A stretch of 64,000 bases of DNA from the NCBI RefSeq assembly GCF_026460985.1, contig NZ_JAPKNM010000001.1:186001-250000 (forward strand), in the 5' to 3' direction. The notes beneath the pieces were generated by a model. The model was not told where the DNA came from. It worked only from the letters and a program-made list of their open reading frames with translations, and did no database searches. The translations under genes were made by a program, and so were the position numbers. This stretch comes from Sphingomonas sp. Lineage in GTDB: Bacteria; Pseudomonadota; Alphaproteobacteria; Sphingomonadales; Sphingomonadaceae. Positions 15,235 to 25,054 of the stretch are shown one piece after another (the first letter of the stretch is position 1; every line of letters begins with the position of its first letter).

Positions 15235-16500
15235 TCATATCCCCGCCGCCTTGCGCTCGGCGATCATCTGCTCGGATTGCTCCCGGAGGTGCCACGGCGT
15301 CTCCTCGAACACGCCTTCGAACATCGTCTCGAAGGGCTGGTGGAGGCCGTGGCCGAGGATGCCGTTCTTCTCGGCTTCCTTCTGCGCGCGCTTCACTTCC
15401 TCGGCGAGCGCGAGGTCCTGTGCGGCGTGGCGCGCCTCGTCCCACTCGCCGATCGCGATAAGATGGTCCTTGAGGCGCCGGATCGGATCGCCGAGCGGCC
15501 AGGCATTGGGCTCGCCCGCAGAGCGGTACGCGGTGGGGTCGTCCGAGGTCGAGTGGCCCTCGGCACGATAAGTGAAATGCTCGATCAGCGTCGGGCCCTG
15601 GTTGGTGCGCGCGCGCTCGGCCGCCCACTCAGTGGCGGCATAGACCGCAAGCGCGTCGTTGCCGTCGACGCGCAGCCCGGCAATGCCATAGCCTACCGCG
15701 CGCGCAGCGAAGGTGGTCGCCTCGGCGCCGGCGAAGCCCGAGAAGCTGCTGATCGCCCATTGATTGTTGACAACGTTGAGGATGACCGGCGCCTTGTAGA
15801 CGGTCGCGAAGGTCATCGCCGAGTGGAAGTCGCCCTCGGCAGTCGAGCCCTCGCCGCACCAGGTCGCGGCGATGCGGGTGTCGCCCTTGGCCGCGCTCGC
15901 CATCGCCCAGCCGACCGCCTGCGGATATTGCGTCGCGAGATTGCCCGAGATCGAGAAGAAGCCGTGATCCTTGGCCGAGTACATGATCGGCAGCTGGCGC
16001 CCTTGCAGCGGATCGCCCTTGTTCGAGTAGATCTGGTTCATCATCGTGACCAGCGGATAGCCGCGCGTGATCAGGATCCCCTGCTGGCGATAGGAGGGGA
16101 AGCACATGTCGTCCGACGCCAGCGCCATCGCGGCGGCGACCGAGACGGCCTCCTCGCCGGTCGACTTCATGTAGAAGCTGGTCTTGCCCTGGCGCTGGGC
16201 GCGGAACATCCGCTCGTCGAAGGCACGGGTGAGCGCCATTGCGCGGAGCATCTTCCGGAGCGCTTCCGGATCGAGCCGCGGGTTCCAAGGGCCGACCGCC
16301 TGGCCCGATTCGTCGAGCACGCGGACGAGCGTATAGGCCAGCTCGCGGAAGCTGCTCGCGGGCTCGGCGGTGTCCGGACGGCGGGCGGAACCCGCGGGCG
16401 GAACCACGACATCACTGAAGTCGGCTTCGTCGCCCGGGCGGAAGCGCGGCTCCGGCACGTGCAACGAAAGCGGCGGCAAATTGGCGCGCGGGGCGTCCAT
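15235..16500 (-). CDS. bkdA1: Branched-chain 2-oxoacid dehydrogenase E1 subunit alpha
   Basis: 421 aa. The thiamine-diphosphate fold is visible: MALTRAFDERMFRAQRQGK, ADD-type segment FPSYRQQGILITRG and the ThDP motif GEGSTAEGDFHSAMTFATVYKAPVILNVVNNQ in pieces (G-D-G-type motif seen here as G-E-G ... N-N-Q). The phosphorylation-loop region YRAEGHSTSDDPTAYR is typical of E1 alpha. The long N-terminal 85 residues fit BCKDH-alpha rather than the shorter PDH alpha. ATG 16500 has CGGAGAGATC before it. First gene of the bkd operon. Confidence 0.9.
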   Translation of the reverse strand: MDAPRANLPPLSLHVPEPRFRPGDEADFSDVVVPPAGSARRPDTAEPASSFRELAYTLVRVLDESGQAVGPWNPRLDPEALRKMLRAMALTRAFDERMFRAQRQGKTSFYMKSTGEEAVSVAAAMALASDDMCFPSYRQQGILITRGYPLVTMMNQIYSNKGDPLQGRQLPIMYSAKDHGFFSISGNLATQYPQAVGWAMASAAKGDTRIAATWCGEGSTAEGDFHSAMTFATVYKAPVILNVVNNQWAISSFSGFAGAEATTFAARAVGYGIAGLRVDGNDALAVYAATEWAAERARTNQGPTLIEHFTYRAEGHSTSDDPTAYRSAGEPNAWPLGDPIRRLKDHLIAIGEWDEARHAAQDLALAEEVKRAQKEAEKNGILGHGLHQPFETMFEGVFEETPWHLREQSEQMIAERKAAGI

Positions 16501-16569
16501 GATCTCTCCGAATTACGGCCCGTATCGTTCCGGAGAACGCACGGACTCGGGTTCCGGACGCTTGTTATA

Positions 16570-16618
16570 AAATTTCAAAGCCGCTGTCGAGAAGGTCAGC
16601 AAGGCTGACCTGAAATTT
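16570..16618. terminator. Nested inverted repeat between purH and bkdA1
   Basis: AGGTCAGC-aag-GCTGACCT (16593-16611) is a perfect 8-bp stem with a 3-nt loop, nested in a wider AAATTTC ... GAAATTT inversion (16570-16618). It lies in the 126-bp gap between the purH stop and the bkdA1 start on the same strand. It may end purH transcription, though it lacks a downstream T-run, or act as an operator. On the minus strand TATAAC just after it could be the -10 element for bkdA1. Confidence 0.4.
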
Positions 16619-16626
16619 GGTCGCGA

Positions 16627-18189
16627 TCAGTGGCGGAAATGCCGCATCCCAGTGAAGACCATCGCCAGCCCGGCTTCGTCGGCGGCGGCGATCACCTCGT
16701 CGTCCCGGATCGAGCCGCCGGGTTGGATCACCGCGGTGGCGCCGGCGCCCGCGGCCGCCAACAATCCGTCGGCGAAGGGGAAGAAGGCGTCCGAGGCGAC
16801 CGCCGAACCGATCGTGCGCGGCTCGGCCCAGCCGGCCTTTTCGGCGGCGTCCTTCGCCTTCCACGCGGCGATGCGCGCCGATTCGAGGCGGTTCATCTGG
16901 CCCGCGCCGATACCCGCGGTGCTGCCACCCTTGGCATAGACGATCGCGTTCGACTTGACGTGCTTGGCGACGGTCCAGGCGAAGCGGCAGTCGGCCAGTT
17001 CCTGCTCGCTCGGCGCGCGCTTGGTCACGACCTTGAGCTCACCGAGCCGGCCGTTATCGCGCGATTGGACGAGCATGCCGCCGGCGATCGACTTGAGCAT
17101 CAGGCCCGGGCGGGCGGGATCGGGCAGGTCGCCCGCGATCAGCAGGCGGAGATTCTTCTTGGCGGCGAAGACCGCGCGGGCGTCGTCATCGGCATCGGGG
17201 GCGACGACGACTTCGGTGAAGATGCCGGCCATCGCCTCCGCCGTCTCGCGATCGAGCTTGCGGTTGACCGCGATGATGCCGCCGAATGCCGAGACCGAAT
17301 CGCAAGCGAGCGCCTGGAGATAGGCCTGCTTCAAGGTATCCGCGGTGGCGACGCCGCAGGGATTGGCGTGCTTGACGATGACGACGGTCGGCGGGCCGTC
17401 CTTGAATTCGCTGACCAGCTCGAGCGCGGCGTCGGCGTCGTTGTAATTGTTGTAGCTGAGCTCCTTGCCCTGGAGCTGCTCGGCCTGGGCGATGCCGCGC
17501 GCGCCGGCCTGGGGCAGATAGAGCGCGGCCGACTGGTGCGGATTCTCGCCGTAGCGCAGCTCGGGGCCCTTGGTGAGCGCGATCGGGAGCGTCTGCGGGA
17601 AGCGCTCGCCCTGGTCGGCGAAGGCGAACCAGCTCGCGATCGCGGCGTCATAGGCGGCGGTGGCGGCATAGGCCTTGGCGGCGAATTTCCGGCGCTGGGC
17701 GAGCGTGGTGCTACCCTCCGAGACCAAGGCGTAGTCGGCGGGATCGGTGAGGATCGCGACCGAATCGTGGTTCTTCGCGGCCGAGCGCACCATGGACGGG
17801 CCGCCGATGTCGATATTCTCGATGATCTCGTCGCGCGCCGCGCCGCGGGCGACGGTCTGCGCGAAGGGATAGAGGTTGACCACGACCAGGTCGATCGCGC
17901 CGATTTCATGCTCCTGCATCGAGGCGACATGCTCTGCATTGTCGCGCACCGCGAGCAGGCCGCCATGGACCTTGGGGTGGAGCGTCTTGACGCGGCCGTC
18001 CATCATCTCGGGGAAGCCGGTGAGATCGGAGATGTCGCGCACCTCCAGCCCCGCGTCGCGCAGCGCCTTGGCGGTGCCACCGGTAGAGACCAATTCCACG
18101 CCGTGCGCGGCGAGCGCCTGGCCGAGTTCGACGATTCCGGTCTTGTCGGAGACCGAAAGGAGCGCGCGCTTGATGCTGACCTGATCCAT
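16627..18189 (-). CDS. purH: Bifunctional AICAR transformylase / IMP cyclohydrolase
   Basis: 520 aa, normal length. The N-terminal cyclohydrolase begins [38 protein letters not shown], with [16 protein letters not shown] following; the C-terminal transformylase shows [25 protein letters not shown] and KHANPCGVA. The two domains catalyse the last two steps of IMP synthesis. ATG 18189 has an excellent TTAGGAGG eight bases upstream. It follows the heparinase-like gene by 49 bp on the same strand, the last of an rsmB-rpe-heparinase-purH run. Confidence 0.95.
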   Translation of the reverse strand: MDQVSIKRALLSVSDKTGIVELGQALAAHGVELVSTGGTAKALRDAGLEVRDISDLTGFPEMMDGRVKTLHPKVHGGLLAVRDNAEHVASMQEHEIGAIDLVVVNLYPFAQTVARGAARDEIIENIDIGGPSMVRSAAKNHDSVAILTDPADYALVSEGSTTLAQRRKFAAKAYAATAAYDAAIASWFAFADQGERFPQTLPIALTKGPELRYGENPHQSAALYLPQAGARGIAQAEQLQGKELSYNNYNDADAALELVSEFKDGPPTVVIVKHANPCGVATADTLKQAYLQALACDSVSAFGGIIAVNRKLDRETAEAMAGIFTEVVVAPDADDDARAVFAAKKNLRLLIAGDLPDPARPGLMLKSIAGGMLVQSRDNGRLGELKVVTKRAPSEQELADCRFAWTVAKHVKSNAIVYAKGGSTAGIGAGQMNRLESARIAAWKAKDAAEKAGWAEPRTIGSAVASDAFFPFADGLLAAAGAGATAVIQPGGSIRDDEVIAAADEAGLAMVFTGMRHFRH

Positions 18190-18238
18190 GGCCCGCCCTC
18201 CTAAGGATCGAGCCCCGCGTCGCAACCCCTAAATGCCC

Positions 18239-19972
18239 CTATTTCGCCCGGTGGAACAGCCAGCTGACATTGGTGCCGCCCGCCGGGCTGGCGCCGGTGA
18301 CGACGAGCTGCTGGCTGGTGAGCGGGCGGCCGCGCGCGTCGACCCAGACGCTGTCCTCGACCGCGAGGCTGCCGCCCTTGCAGCGGAATTGCCAGAGATG
18401 CCCCGAGGGCACGCGCAGGATCGCGGCGAGGCCGTCGGCGGTGGGCATGACCTCGACCTGCGGATGGAGATGGAACCGCATCACGAAAAGCGTCGGCGTC
18501 TTGTGCTTGCGGCGATCGGCGGGGAGCAGCATGTCCTCGCCGCGCACGTCCCGGCCGTCGGGCGACATCGCCACGACGCGGCGATGGACATAGCCGTGGC
18601 GACGGACATAGCCGTCATGGCTCGCCTCGATCCGGCTGGCATTCTCGGTCTCGTGGCGCGCGAGCTCGACCTCGAGCACGCCGCGGCCGAGCGTGCCGTC
18701 GGCATGGATCGCCGTGGAATTGGAGTTGCTGAGGATCAGCGTCGAGTGCGCGGCGGTGGTGCGCAGCCCTTCGACGAGCGCCGCCGGAACCTTGTAATGC
18801 GCGGCACGCGCGCCGCCGCAATTGACGACGATACGGTCGGGCCCGTCGGAGAGCTCGAAGGCGAGCGTCGAGGCGCAGCCGCCCTCGACCAGCCGCGCCA
18901 GCGGCGGCGGCGCGGCGTCCATGATCAGGATGCTCTGGCCGGCTGAGAGGCGCTGATAGCCCCATTCGCGCGCCTGCTTGAGTGGCCGGGTGCGCACGCC
19001 GGTGGCCTCGATCACCTGCTCGATGACGTCGCCCGGCACCGGGCCCGAACCCTGCCAGCTCGAGAGCCCCTTGTCGCCGTGGCACAGCCCGAGCAACGCA
19101 GTGACCATGCGGCCGCGCGTCGCCTCGATGAACTCCGGCACCGCGAGCCGCCGCGCGGCATAGGCCTCGCCGAGGATGGTGAGCAACTGGATCGATTCGA
19201 GCTGCGCGACGGGCGAGCGCGTCACGCTGCCGCCGTCCTCGAACACCGACTGGTCGAGCGCGCGCTTGAGGCCGTTCTCGCCGAACGCGCGGCGCGGATC
19301 GCCGCCCGGCATGGTCAGCCCCGCGACCAGCACCCCGCACCAGGACGCGATCCGCGCCACGCCCGGCTGGGCGCGATCGGCGCCACGATCCAAGTGGCGC
19401 GCGCCGCGGGCGAGCGCGTGGAGCACGCTCGACCGGTAGATCAGGTTCGACGAGGAGAGGATCAAAGGCGCATGCGCGGTCCAGAACAGGATCCGGCGGC
19501 CCCAGAGATCGACGCGCCAGGCGGGATCGGAGACCTTCTCGCCATGCGCGTCGAGCCAGCGCTGCATGATCTCCTCGGCGATCGGCACCGCGCGGGCGCG
19601 CGTGGTGACGCTGGAGAGGTCGCGCAGCCAGGCGAAGCTCTGGAGATATTCGGCGAAGGCGGGGGACCAGTCGGGAGCGGTGAAATCGAGCGCCTCGATC
19701 GCGCGCTCCTCGCCCCGGAACTTGACCTTCCCTTCGAGCAGCGCGTTGCCGCATGCGGGATCGCCGAAGAAGGGATCGTCGGGCACCGCGATGAGCTTCA
19801 GCGGATGGCGGCCGCGGAGCCGCATCGCGTGGAGCGGGGTACGCCAGGTCAGCCGCTGGAAGCGTTCGGAGATGCGCTCGGCGAGGCTCAGCCCGCGATC
19901 GCCGCCGGTGCGGATGAGCCGCTTGCCCTCCTCGACTCCGTCGGCGCCGGAGTCGGCTGGCCCGTCGTTCAT
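18239..19972 (-). CDS. Heparinase II/III-family protein
   Basis: 577 aa. The N-terminal two thirds form the alpha/alpha toroid expected of the family ([35 protein letters not shown] helices), and the C-terminal third is the beta-sandwich heparinase II/III-like domain ([36 protein letters not shown]). No signal peptide is visible, so export is not shown. True substrate is unknown; members next to rsmB and purH are conserved in alphaproteobacteria and may act on a cell-envelope polysaccharide. ATG 19972 overlaps the rpe stop by 4 bp; the frame is open further but that only shadows rpe. Confidence 0.8.
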   Translation of the reverse strand: MNDGPADSGADGVEEGKRLIRTGGDRGLSLAERISERFQRLTWRTPLHAMRLRGRHPLKLIAVPDDPFFGDPACGNALLEGKVKFRGEERAIEALDFTAPDWSPAFAEYLQSFAWLRDLSSVTTRARAVPIAEEIMQRWLDAHGEKVSDPAWRVDLWGRRILFWTAHAPLILSSSNLIYRSSVLHALARGARHLDRGADRAQPGVARIASWCGVLVAGLTMPGGDPRRAFGENGLKRALDQSVFEDGGSVTRSPVAQLESIQLLTILGEAYAARRLAVPEFIEATRGRMVTALLGLCHGDKGLSSWQGSGPVPGDVIEQVIEATGVRTRPLKQAREWGYQRLSAGQSILIMDAAPPPLARLVEGGCASTLAFELSDGPDRIVVNCGGARAAHYKVPAALVEGLRTTAAHSTLILSNSNSTAIHADGTLGRGVLEVELARHETENASRIEASHDGYVRRHGYVHRRVVAMSPDGRDVRGEDMLLPADRRKHKTPTLFVMRFHLHPQVEVMPTADGLAAILRVPSGHLWQFRCKGGSLAVEDSVWVDARGRPLTSQQLVVTGASPAGGTNVSWLFHRAK

Positions 19973-20628
19973 CCGCCTCTCAGCGCGGCGATGTTCGCGG
20001 CGTAGCGATCGGGGCCGCCGGTGAAGGTGGCGGTGCCCGCGACGAGCGCGTCGGCGCCCGCGGCGATCACGCGCGGCGCGGTGTCGCGATCGACGCCGCC
20101 ATCGACCTCGAGGTCGATGGCGCGGCCCGACGCAGTGATCCGGCGGCGCAGCTCGGTGATCTTGGGCAATTGGCTCTCGATGAACTTCTGTCCGCCGAAG
20201 CCGGGATTGACGCTCATCACCAGGATCAGGTCGATCAGGTCCATCACGTGATCGACGACGTCGACCGGAGTCGCGGGGTTCAGCACCACGCCGGCGCGCT
20301 TGCCCAGCGCCTTGATCGTCTGGAGCGTGCGGTGGAGGTGCGGGCCCGCCTCGGGATGGACCGAGATCGTGTCGGCGCCGGCATCGGCGAAGGCGACGAG
20401 CAGGGGATCGACCGGCGCGATCATCAGGTGCACGTCGAACGGCTTGGCGGTGTGCGGCCGCAGCGCCTTGATCACCCCCGGGCCGATCGTGATGTTCGGC
20501 ACGAAATGCCCGTCCATGACGTCGACATGGATCCAATCGGCCCCGGCCGCATCGATGGCGCGGATCTCCTCGCCGAGCCGGGCGAAGTCGGCGGAAAGGA
20601 TCGAGGGGGCGATGCGGACTGCGGGCAT
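19969..20628 (-). CDS. rpe: Ribulose-phosphate 3-epimerase
   Basis: 219 aa, full length. A TIM barrel with the family segments [36 protein letters not shown] (metal-binding His/Asp), [29 protein letters not shown] and EVDGGV. It interconverts ribulose-5-phosphate and xylulose-5-phosphate in the pentose phosphate pathway. ATG 20628 has AAGGA upstream; 12 further codons upstream are open but less likely. It overlaps the following heparinase-like gene by 4 bp. Confidence 0.95.
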   Translation of the reverse strand: MPAVRIAPSILSADFARLGEEIRAIDAAGADWIHVDVMDGHFVPNITIGPGVIKALRPHTAKPFDVHLMIAPVDPLLVAFADAGADTISVHPEAGPHLHRTLQTIKALGKRAGVVLNPATPVDVVDHVMDLIDLILVMSVNPGFGGQKFIESQLPKITELRRRITASGRAIDLEVDGGVDRDTAPRVIAAGADALVAGTATFTGGPDRYAANIAALRGG

Positions 20629-20688
20629 GGAGGAATCCTTAAGCATCGCGCGAATCGGGCGCAATGCGGGAGGTGGAAGAGATTTAGC

Positions 20689-20786
20689 TCACACGAAGAC
20701 ACGAAGGCACAAAGAGTAATGCGAAGATGTGCGGCTCACTGCCGCTTTGCGGCATTTCTCTTCGTGGCTTTGTGTCTTCGTGTGAG
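20689..20786. repeat. Palindromic repeat, CACACGAAGACACGAAGGCA type
   Basis: A left arm of about 27 bp at 20689-20715 and an inverted near-copy at 20760-20786 flank a 44-bp centre with its own GCGGC/GCCGC hairpin. The same motif is found at 49212-49281. It lies between rsmB and rpe and reaches the rsmB stop, so the transcript would carry a long stem-loop there. Confidence 0.8.
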
Positions 20787-20788
20787 TC

Positions 20789-22081
20789 CTAATCGACCCG
20801 GCGCAGGCGCGCGATGAAGAAGCCGTCGAGGCCGCCCTGCTCCGCGAGCATGCCGGGGAGGAGGCGGAGGGTGCCGTCGTCCTGCGGTACGATCCCTTGC
20901 GGCAGCTCGTCGGCGCGGATCGGGTCGATCGCGAAGCCGGACTGCTCGGTGAGGAAGCGTTCGAGCTGGGCCTCGCCTTCCTGCGGCTCGAGCGAGCAGG
21001 TCGAGAAGACGAGCGTCCCGCCGGGCTTCACCCACGCCGCCGCGCGGGCGAGGAGACGCGCCTGGAGCTCGGCCATCTCGGCGATCAGCGACGGACGTAC
21101 GCGGTGGAGCACGTCGGGGTGGCGGCGGAAGATGCCGGTGGCGCTGCACGGCGCGTCGAGCAGCACGGCGTCGGCGGGCGCGGCCGGCTGCCATTGCAGC
21201 AGATCGGCGGCGATTACCTGCGCGCCAAGGGCGGTGCGTTCGAGATTCTCATATAGTCGCGCGAGACGACTTTCGGAGACGTCCACCGCGGTCACCTGCC
21301 AGCCCGCGGCGGCGAGCTGGAGCGTCTTGCCGCCCGGCGCGGCGCAGAGATCGAGCGCGGTCCCTGTGCCCTTGCCGATCAGCCGGGCGGGGAGCGAGGC
21401 GGCGAGGTCCTGCACCCACCAATCGCCCTCGGCATAGCCTTCGAGCGTGGGGATCGCAGCCTTCTCGTCGAGGCGGAGATGGCCGGGGAGCAGGCTCCTG
21501 CCCGCGAGATCGGGCGCGCGGGCGAGGTCACGCAGCGTGAGGTCCAGCGGCGGCGGGACGGCGATCGCGCGCTCGGCATCCTCGATCATCTGGTCGCCCC
21601 AGGTGGCGTGCCAGCGGAGTGCCACGGGATCGGGAAGCGTGGGCGGCTCGGGCAGGGTCGCGCCCTGGCGGAGCAGGGTCCCGAACACGCCGTGGACGAG
21701 CTTACGCGGCCCGCCGTCGACGAGCGGGAGCACGGTGGCGATCGCGGCATGGCCGGGGGTGCCGAGCGCGAGCGCCTGGACCAGGGCGATGCGGAGCGCG
21801 AACCGCGCCTTGGCGTCGTCGGGCAAATCGCGCTGCGTCGCCGAATCGATCAGCGCGTCGAGATCGGGGAGCCGGCGCAGCGCTTCGGCGGCGATGGCAT
21901 GCGCGAGGCCGCGGTCCTTGGGCGGAAGGCCCTGCGCGGCCGAATCGAGCGCCTGCTCGAGCGCGAGCCCGCGGCGGAGCACTGCGTCGAGCAGCTTGAG
22001 CGCCGCGCGGCGCGCAGGCACGCCGGGAGCATCGGGCTCTTGACCGCGCGGGGCGCGGCGACGATTGGGAGGCTTGTTCAT
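20789..22081 (-). CDS. rsmB: 16S rRNA m5C967 methyltransferase (RsmB-type)
   Basis: 430 aa. The N-terminal NusB-like domain spans about residues 25-150, and the C-terminal SAM-dependent methyltransferase contains LDLCAAPGGKTLQLA, DAPCSATGIFRRHPD with the PC catalytic Cys and STCSLEPQEGE with the second Cys. It methylates a cytosine of 16S rRNA in the free small subunit; assignment to position 967 is by family. Start is either 22081 (used) or 22096; neither has an obvious ribosome site. It is divergent from the SdhAF4 gene, 13 bp away. Confidence 0.9.
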   Translation of the reverse strand: MNKPPNRRRAPRGQEPDAPGVPARRAALKLLDAVLRRGLALEQALDSAAQGLPPKDRGLAHAIAAEALRRLPDLDALIDSATQRDLPDDAKARFALRIALVQALALGTPGHAAIATVLPLVDGGPRKLVHGVFGTLLRQGATLPEPPTLPDPVALRWHATWGDQMIEDAERAIAVPPPLDLTLRDLARAPDLAGRSLLPGHLRLDEKAAIPTLEGYAEGDWWVQDLAASLPARLIGKGTGTALDLCAAPGGKTLQLAAAGWQVTAVDVSESRLARLYENLERTALGAQVIAADLLQWQPAAPADAVLLDAPCSATGIFRRHPDVLHRVRPSLIAEMAELQARLLARAAAWVKPGGTLVFSTCSLEPQEGEAQLERFLTEQSGFAIDPIRADELPQGIVPQDDGTLRLLPGMLAEQGGLDGFFIARLRRVD

Positions 22082-22094
22082 TGGAGCCAGTGCC

Positions 22095-22253
22095 ATGGGC
22101 CAGCGCCCGAGCCATGTGAAGCCCCCGAGCTATCTTTCGAAGAGCCCGCCGGTGCCCGCGCCGCAACCGGCGAAGGAGACGAAGGATCCGCTCGGCAAGG
22201 ATCCGACGCGCTACGGCGACTGGGAGCGCAAGGGCATCGCGGTCGATTTCTAG
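22095..22253 (+). CDS. SdhAF4-type succinate dehydrogenase assembly factor (DUF1674)
   Basis: 52 aa. The C-terminal half, D-P-L-G-K-D-P-T-R-Y-G-D-W-E-R-K-G-I-A-V-D-F written residue by residue, is the DUF1674 signature of SdhAF4, which binds the flavinated SdhA subunit before assembly of complex II. The N-terminal half is a Pro/Lys-rich, likely unstructured segment. Length is normal. ATG 22095 has TTGGAG eight bases upstream. The gene is divergent from rsmB with only 13 bp between the start codons, so each leader lies inside the other gene. Confidence 0.8.
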   Translation: MGQRPSHVKPPSYLSKSPPVPAPQPAKETKDPLGKDPTRYGDWERKGIAVDF

Positions 22254-22275
22254 ATATTCTCGCCGCCCTAGATTT

Positions 22276-22425
22276 CCCCTCCCTGGAAGGGAGGGGCAAG
22301 GGGTGGGTTTAGCGTCGGGCGAGGCTCGATGCCTCGTCCGACGCTTTTTCCGGCCGGCAAATGAGTCTTTGGGCGCGCAGACGCGCGCACCCACCCCCCA
22401 ACCCCTCCCTGCAAGCAGGGAGGGG
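22276..22425. repeat. Palindromic repeat, CCCCTCCC/GGGAGGGG type
   Basis: CCCCTCCCTGGAAGGGAGGG begins at 22276 and a related palindrome lies at 22402-22425; between them GCGTCGGGCGAGGC pairs with GCCTCGTCCGACGC and GGGTGGGTTT/acccacccc arms are inverted too. Similar elements occur at 29270-29408 and, in frame, inside leuS at 45742-45846. It fills the gap between the convergent SdhAF4 and DUF1697 genes. Confidence 0.85.
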
Positions 22426-22435
22426 AGTATTGTGG

Positions 22436-22972
22436 CTAATCCCCCAGCGCCGTCAGCAGCTTGAGCACGGTGTTCCAGTTGCGGCCGGTATTGGCCTGCG
22501 CCAGCTTGGCCTTCTGCATCACCGGGATCAGGTTCGATCGGCCCTGGCCGTCGGGGAAGTCGGTGATCAGCTCTCGGCCGCGCACCACCATCCGCTCGGG
22601 GCCGTCATAGCTTGCGGCCACCCGATCGATCGCATCCTTGTCGACCGAGTCGCGATGGAAGCTGACCAGCAGGAAGCTCGGCCGCTCGCGCGCTTCGTCG
22701 GGGAAGGGGTTGTTCTCGACCAGTTCGGCGAGCTCGGCGCGGTTGCGGACGAAGACCTCGGACTTGAGCCCGGTCGCCTTTTCCAGCGCGACGTGGAGAT
22801 CGCGTTCGAGCGCCTCGGGTTTCGCGTCGCCCGCTTCGAACACGACATTGCCCGAGGCGAGGATCGTCTTCACTTCGGTAAAGCCCATGCCCTCGACTAC
22901 GGCCTTGAGCTCCGCCGACTTGAGTTGCCGCTTGCCGAGGTTGATCCCCCGGAGCATCGCCGCCCACTTCAT
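22436..22972 (-). CDS. DUF1697 domain protein
   Basis: 178 aa, the usual length. The family start is clear: WAAMLRGINLGKRQLKSAELKAVVEGMGF, followed by VKTILASGNVVFEAG and ending TGRNWNTVLKLLTAL. DUF1697 proteins are small cytoplasmic proteins of unknown function with two ferredoxin-like halves. The gene overlaps the gpsA stop by 4 bp and is probably co-transcribed with gpsA and tsaD. No function should be assumed. Confidence 0.85.
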   Translation of the reverse strand: MKWAAMLRGINLGKRQLKSAELKAVVEGMGFTEVKTILASGNVVFEAGDAKPEALERDLHVALEKATGLKSEVFVRNRAELAELVENNPFPDEARERPSFLLVSFHRDSVDKDAIDRVAASYDGPERMVVRGRELITDFPDGQGRSNLIPVMQKAKLAQANTGRNWNTVLKLLTALGD

Positions 22973-23946
22973 TGCGCTTCCTCGCGCAAGGGGCGGCTCA
23001 GCAGCGCACCGACGACATCGGCGACGGGCGCGCCTTCGAGCAATGCGTTGACCGCCTCGGTCACCGGCATGTCGACTCCGGCCTCGCGCGCGGCCTCGCG
23101 GAGCACGGGGGCGGTGTGTGCGCCCTCGGCGACGGTCTTGCGGTCGGCGAGCAGCTCCCGGGCGCTTCGGCCCTGGCCGAGCCCGACCCCCAGCGAGAAG
23201 TTGCGCGAATTGGTCGAGCTGCAGGTGAGCACGAGATCGCCCAAGCCCGAAAGGCCGGTGAGCGTCTCGGCCTGGCCGCCGCGGGCGAGGCCGAAACGCG
23301 TCATCTCGGCGAATCCGCGCGCGATCAAGGCGGCGCGCGCATTGAGCCCCAGGCCGGCGCCCTCGACCACCCCGCAGGCGATGGCGAGGACGTTCTTGAC
23401 CGCGCCGCCGATCTCGGCGCCGATGACGTCGGCCGAGCCATAGGTCCGAAAGGCCGGTCCGGCGAGGCGCTCGGCGAGGCGCGTGCGCAGGTCCTCGTCC
23501 TCGCAGGCGAGGGTGACCGCGGTGGGCTTTCCGGCGGCGACCTCGTGCGCGAAAGTGGGGCCCGAGAGCACGGCGATCGGGGCTTGCGGCGCGGCCTGGT
23601 GCGCGACTTCGCCGACCAGCAGGCGGGTGCCCGCCTCGATTCCCTTGGCGCAGAGCACGAGCGGGGTGGCGCCGACCGGCGCCGCGGCGAGCACCGCGCG
23701 GACATGCTGGGCGGGCGCGACGACGAGCAGCGCGTCGTGACCGGCAAGCTCGGCGAGATCGCCGGTGGCGCGGATCGAGTCGGCGAGCGAAACGCCGGCG
23801 AGGAACTGGCGGTTCTCGTGCGCGCCGTTGACGCTCTCGACCACTTCGGGCTCGCGTGCCCAGAGCGTGACGGGCCGGCCGCCCCGCGCCGCCACTTGCG
23901 CGAGCGCGGTGCCCCAGGCGCCGGCGCCGATGACACCTATTCGCAT
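22969..23946 (-). CDS. gpsA: NAD(P)+ glycerol-3-phosphate dehydrogenase
   Basis: 325 aa. It begins with the Rossmann motif RIGVIGAGAWGTALAQVAARGG and VTLWAREPEVV; later LCAKGIE, LSGPTFAHEVA and the C-terminal catalytic domain with KNVLAIACGVVEG and LSGLGDLVLTC are all typical of GpsA. It reduces dihydroxyacetone phosphate to glycerol-3-phosphate for phospholipid synthesis. It lies 10 bp after tsaD and overlaps DUF1697 by 4 bp. Confidence 0.95.
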   Translation of the reverse strand: MRIGVIGAGAWGTALAQVAARGGRPVTLWAREPEVVESVNGAHENRQFLAGVSLADSIRATGDLAELAGHDALLVVAPAQHVRAVLAAAPVGATPLVLCAKGIEAGTRLLVGEVAHQAAPQAPIAVLSGPTFAHEVAAGKPTAVTLACEDEDLRTRLAERLAGPAFRTYGSADVIGAEIGGAVKNVLAIACGVVEGAGLGLNARAALIARGFAEMTRFGLARGGQAETLTGLSGLGDLVLTCSSTNSRNFSLGVGLGQGRSARELLADRKTVAEGAHTAPVLREAAREAGVDMPVTEAVNALLEGAPVADVVGALLSRPLREEAQ

Positions 23947-23956
23947 TTGGCGATCC

Positions 23957-24982
23957 TCATGCCTTCACTCCCGCGCCGCGCACCTTCTCGGCATCCGGAT
24001 CGAGCGGCCAGCGCGGGCGCGCAGGGAAGTCGAGCGGATCGGTGAGCCCCGCGGCGAAGCGCTCGGCGCCGGCCCAGGCGATCATCGCGGCATTGTCGGT
24101 GCACAGCCAGAGCGGCGGGGCGACGAAGCGCAGGCCGTGCTCGGCGGCGAGGCCCTGGAGTGCGGCACGGACGCTCGCATTGGCCGCCACGCCGCCCGCA
24201 ACGACCAACGCAGTGGCGTCGACCGACTGGAGCGCGCGGCGCGTGCGATCGAGCAGGCAATCGACCACTGCCTGCTGGAACGAGGCGGCGATATCCTCGG
24301 CGCCATATTGGCCGACGACGCGCGCGACCGCGCTCTTGAGGCCCGCGAAGGAGAAATGCGGCTCGGCCGAGCCGAGCAATGGGCGGGGCAACGGGACCGC
24401 GCGCGCGTTGCCCTGCGCCGCCGCCTTCTCCACCGCCGGTCCCCCGGGGAAGCCGAGGTCGAGCAACTTGGCGGTCTTGTCGAACGCCTCGCCCGCGGCG
24501 TCGTCGATCGTGGTGGCGAGGCGGCGATAGGCGCCGACGCCCTCGACGAGCAGCAGCTGGCAATGCCCACCCGAGACGAGCAGCAACAGATAGGGAAATT
24601 CCAGATCGGGATCGCTGAGCCGCGGCGACAGGCCGTGGCCCTCGAGATGGTTGACCGCGACCAGCGGCTTGCCGCTCGCCAGCGCCAGCGCCTTGCCGGT
24701 GACGAGCCCCACCATGACGCCGCCGATCAGCCCGGGGCCGGCGGTGGCGGCGATCGCGTCGACTTGCGACAGCGTCACGCCCGCCTCGGCGAGCGCCGCC
24801 TCGACCAGGGGCGCCATCACCTCGACATGCGCGCGCGCGGCGATCTCGGGAACGACGCCGCCATAAGGCCGGTGCGCCGCCTCCTGGCCCGCAAGCTTGT
24901 GCGCGAGGATATGGCGATCGGTGGTCACCAATGCGGCGGCGGTTTCGTCGCAGCTCGATTCGAGGCCTAGGATCAGCGCCAT
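23957..24982 (-). CDS. tsaD: tRNA N6-adenosine threonylcarbamoyltransferase
   Basis: 341 aa. The start [19 protein letters not shown] is the classic TsaD N-terminus; the metal site V-N-H-L-E-G-H and the nucleotide-binding [24 protein letters not shown] and [12 protein letters not shown] follow. With TsaB and TsaE it attaches threonylcarbamoyl to A37 of ANN-decoding tRNAs. ATG 24982 is favoured over the in-frame ATG 24988 because AGGGG then sits at proper spacing. A palindromic repeat fills the divergent gap to hemC. Confidence 0.95.
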   Translation of the reverse strand: MALILGLESSCDETAAALVTTDRHILAHKLAGQEAAHRPYGGVVPEIAARAHVEVMAPLVEAALAEAGVTLSQVDAIAATAGPGLIGGVMVGLVTGKALALASGKPLVAVNHLEGHGLSPRLSDPDLEFPYLLLLVSGGHCQLLLVEGVGAYRRLATTIDDAAGEAFDKTAKLLDLGFPGGPAVEKAAAQGNARAVPLPRPLLGSAEPHFSFAGLKSAVARVVGQYGAEDIAASFQQAVVDCLLDRTRRALQSVDATALVVAGGVAANASVRAALQGLAAEHGLRFVAPPLWLCTDNAAMIAWAGAERFAAGLTDPLDFPARPRWPLDPDAEKVRGAGVKA

Positions 24983-24995
24983 GGGCATCCCCTAA

Positions 24996-25052
24996 CCGTT
25001 CGCCCTGAGCTTGTCGAAGGGGCCGGTGCTTCGACAAGCTCAGCACGAACGG
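24996..25052. repeat. Palindromic repeat between divergent tsaD and hemC
   Basis: CCGTTCGCCCTGAGCTTGTC (24996 on) and an inverted copy ending CACGAACGG at 25052 form 24-bp arms round a 9-bp centre. It is the same family as the element inside the E2 gene. It occupies nearly the whole tsaD-hemC gap, so the promoters of both genes must overlap the element or lie inside the neighbouring gene. Confidence 0.85.
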
Positions 25053-25054
25053 AT

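Noticed and set aside
18239..20536. 765-codon continuous frame that would fuse rpe-region sequence to the heparinase-like protein
   Set aside because: The part upstream of 19972 is rpe read in another frame; Rpe is unmistakable in its own frame, and the 4-bp overlap gives a normal start at 19972.
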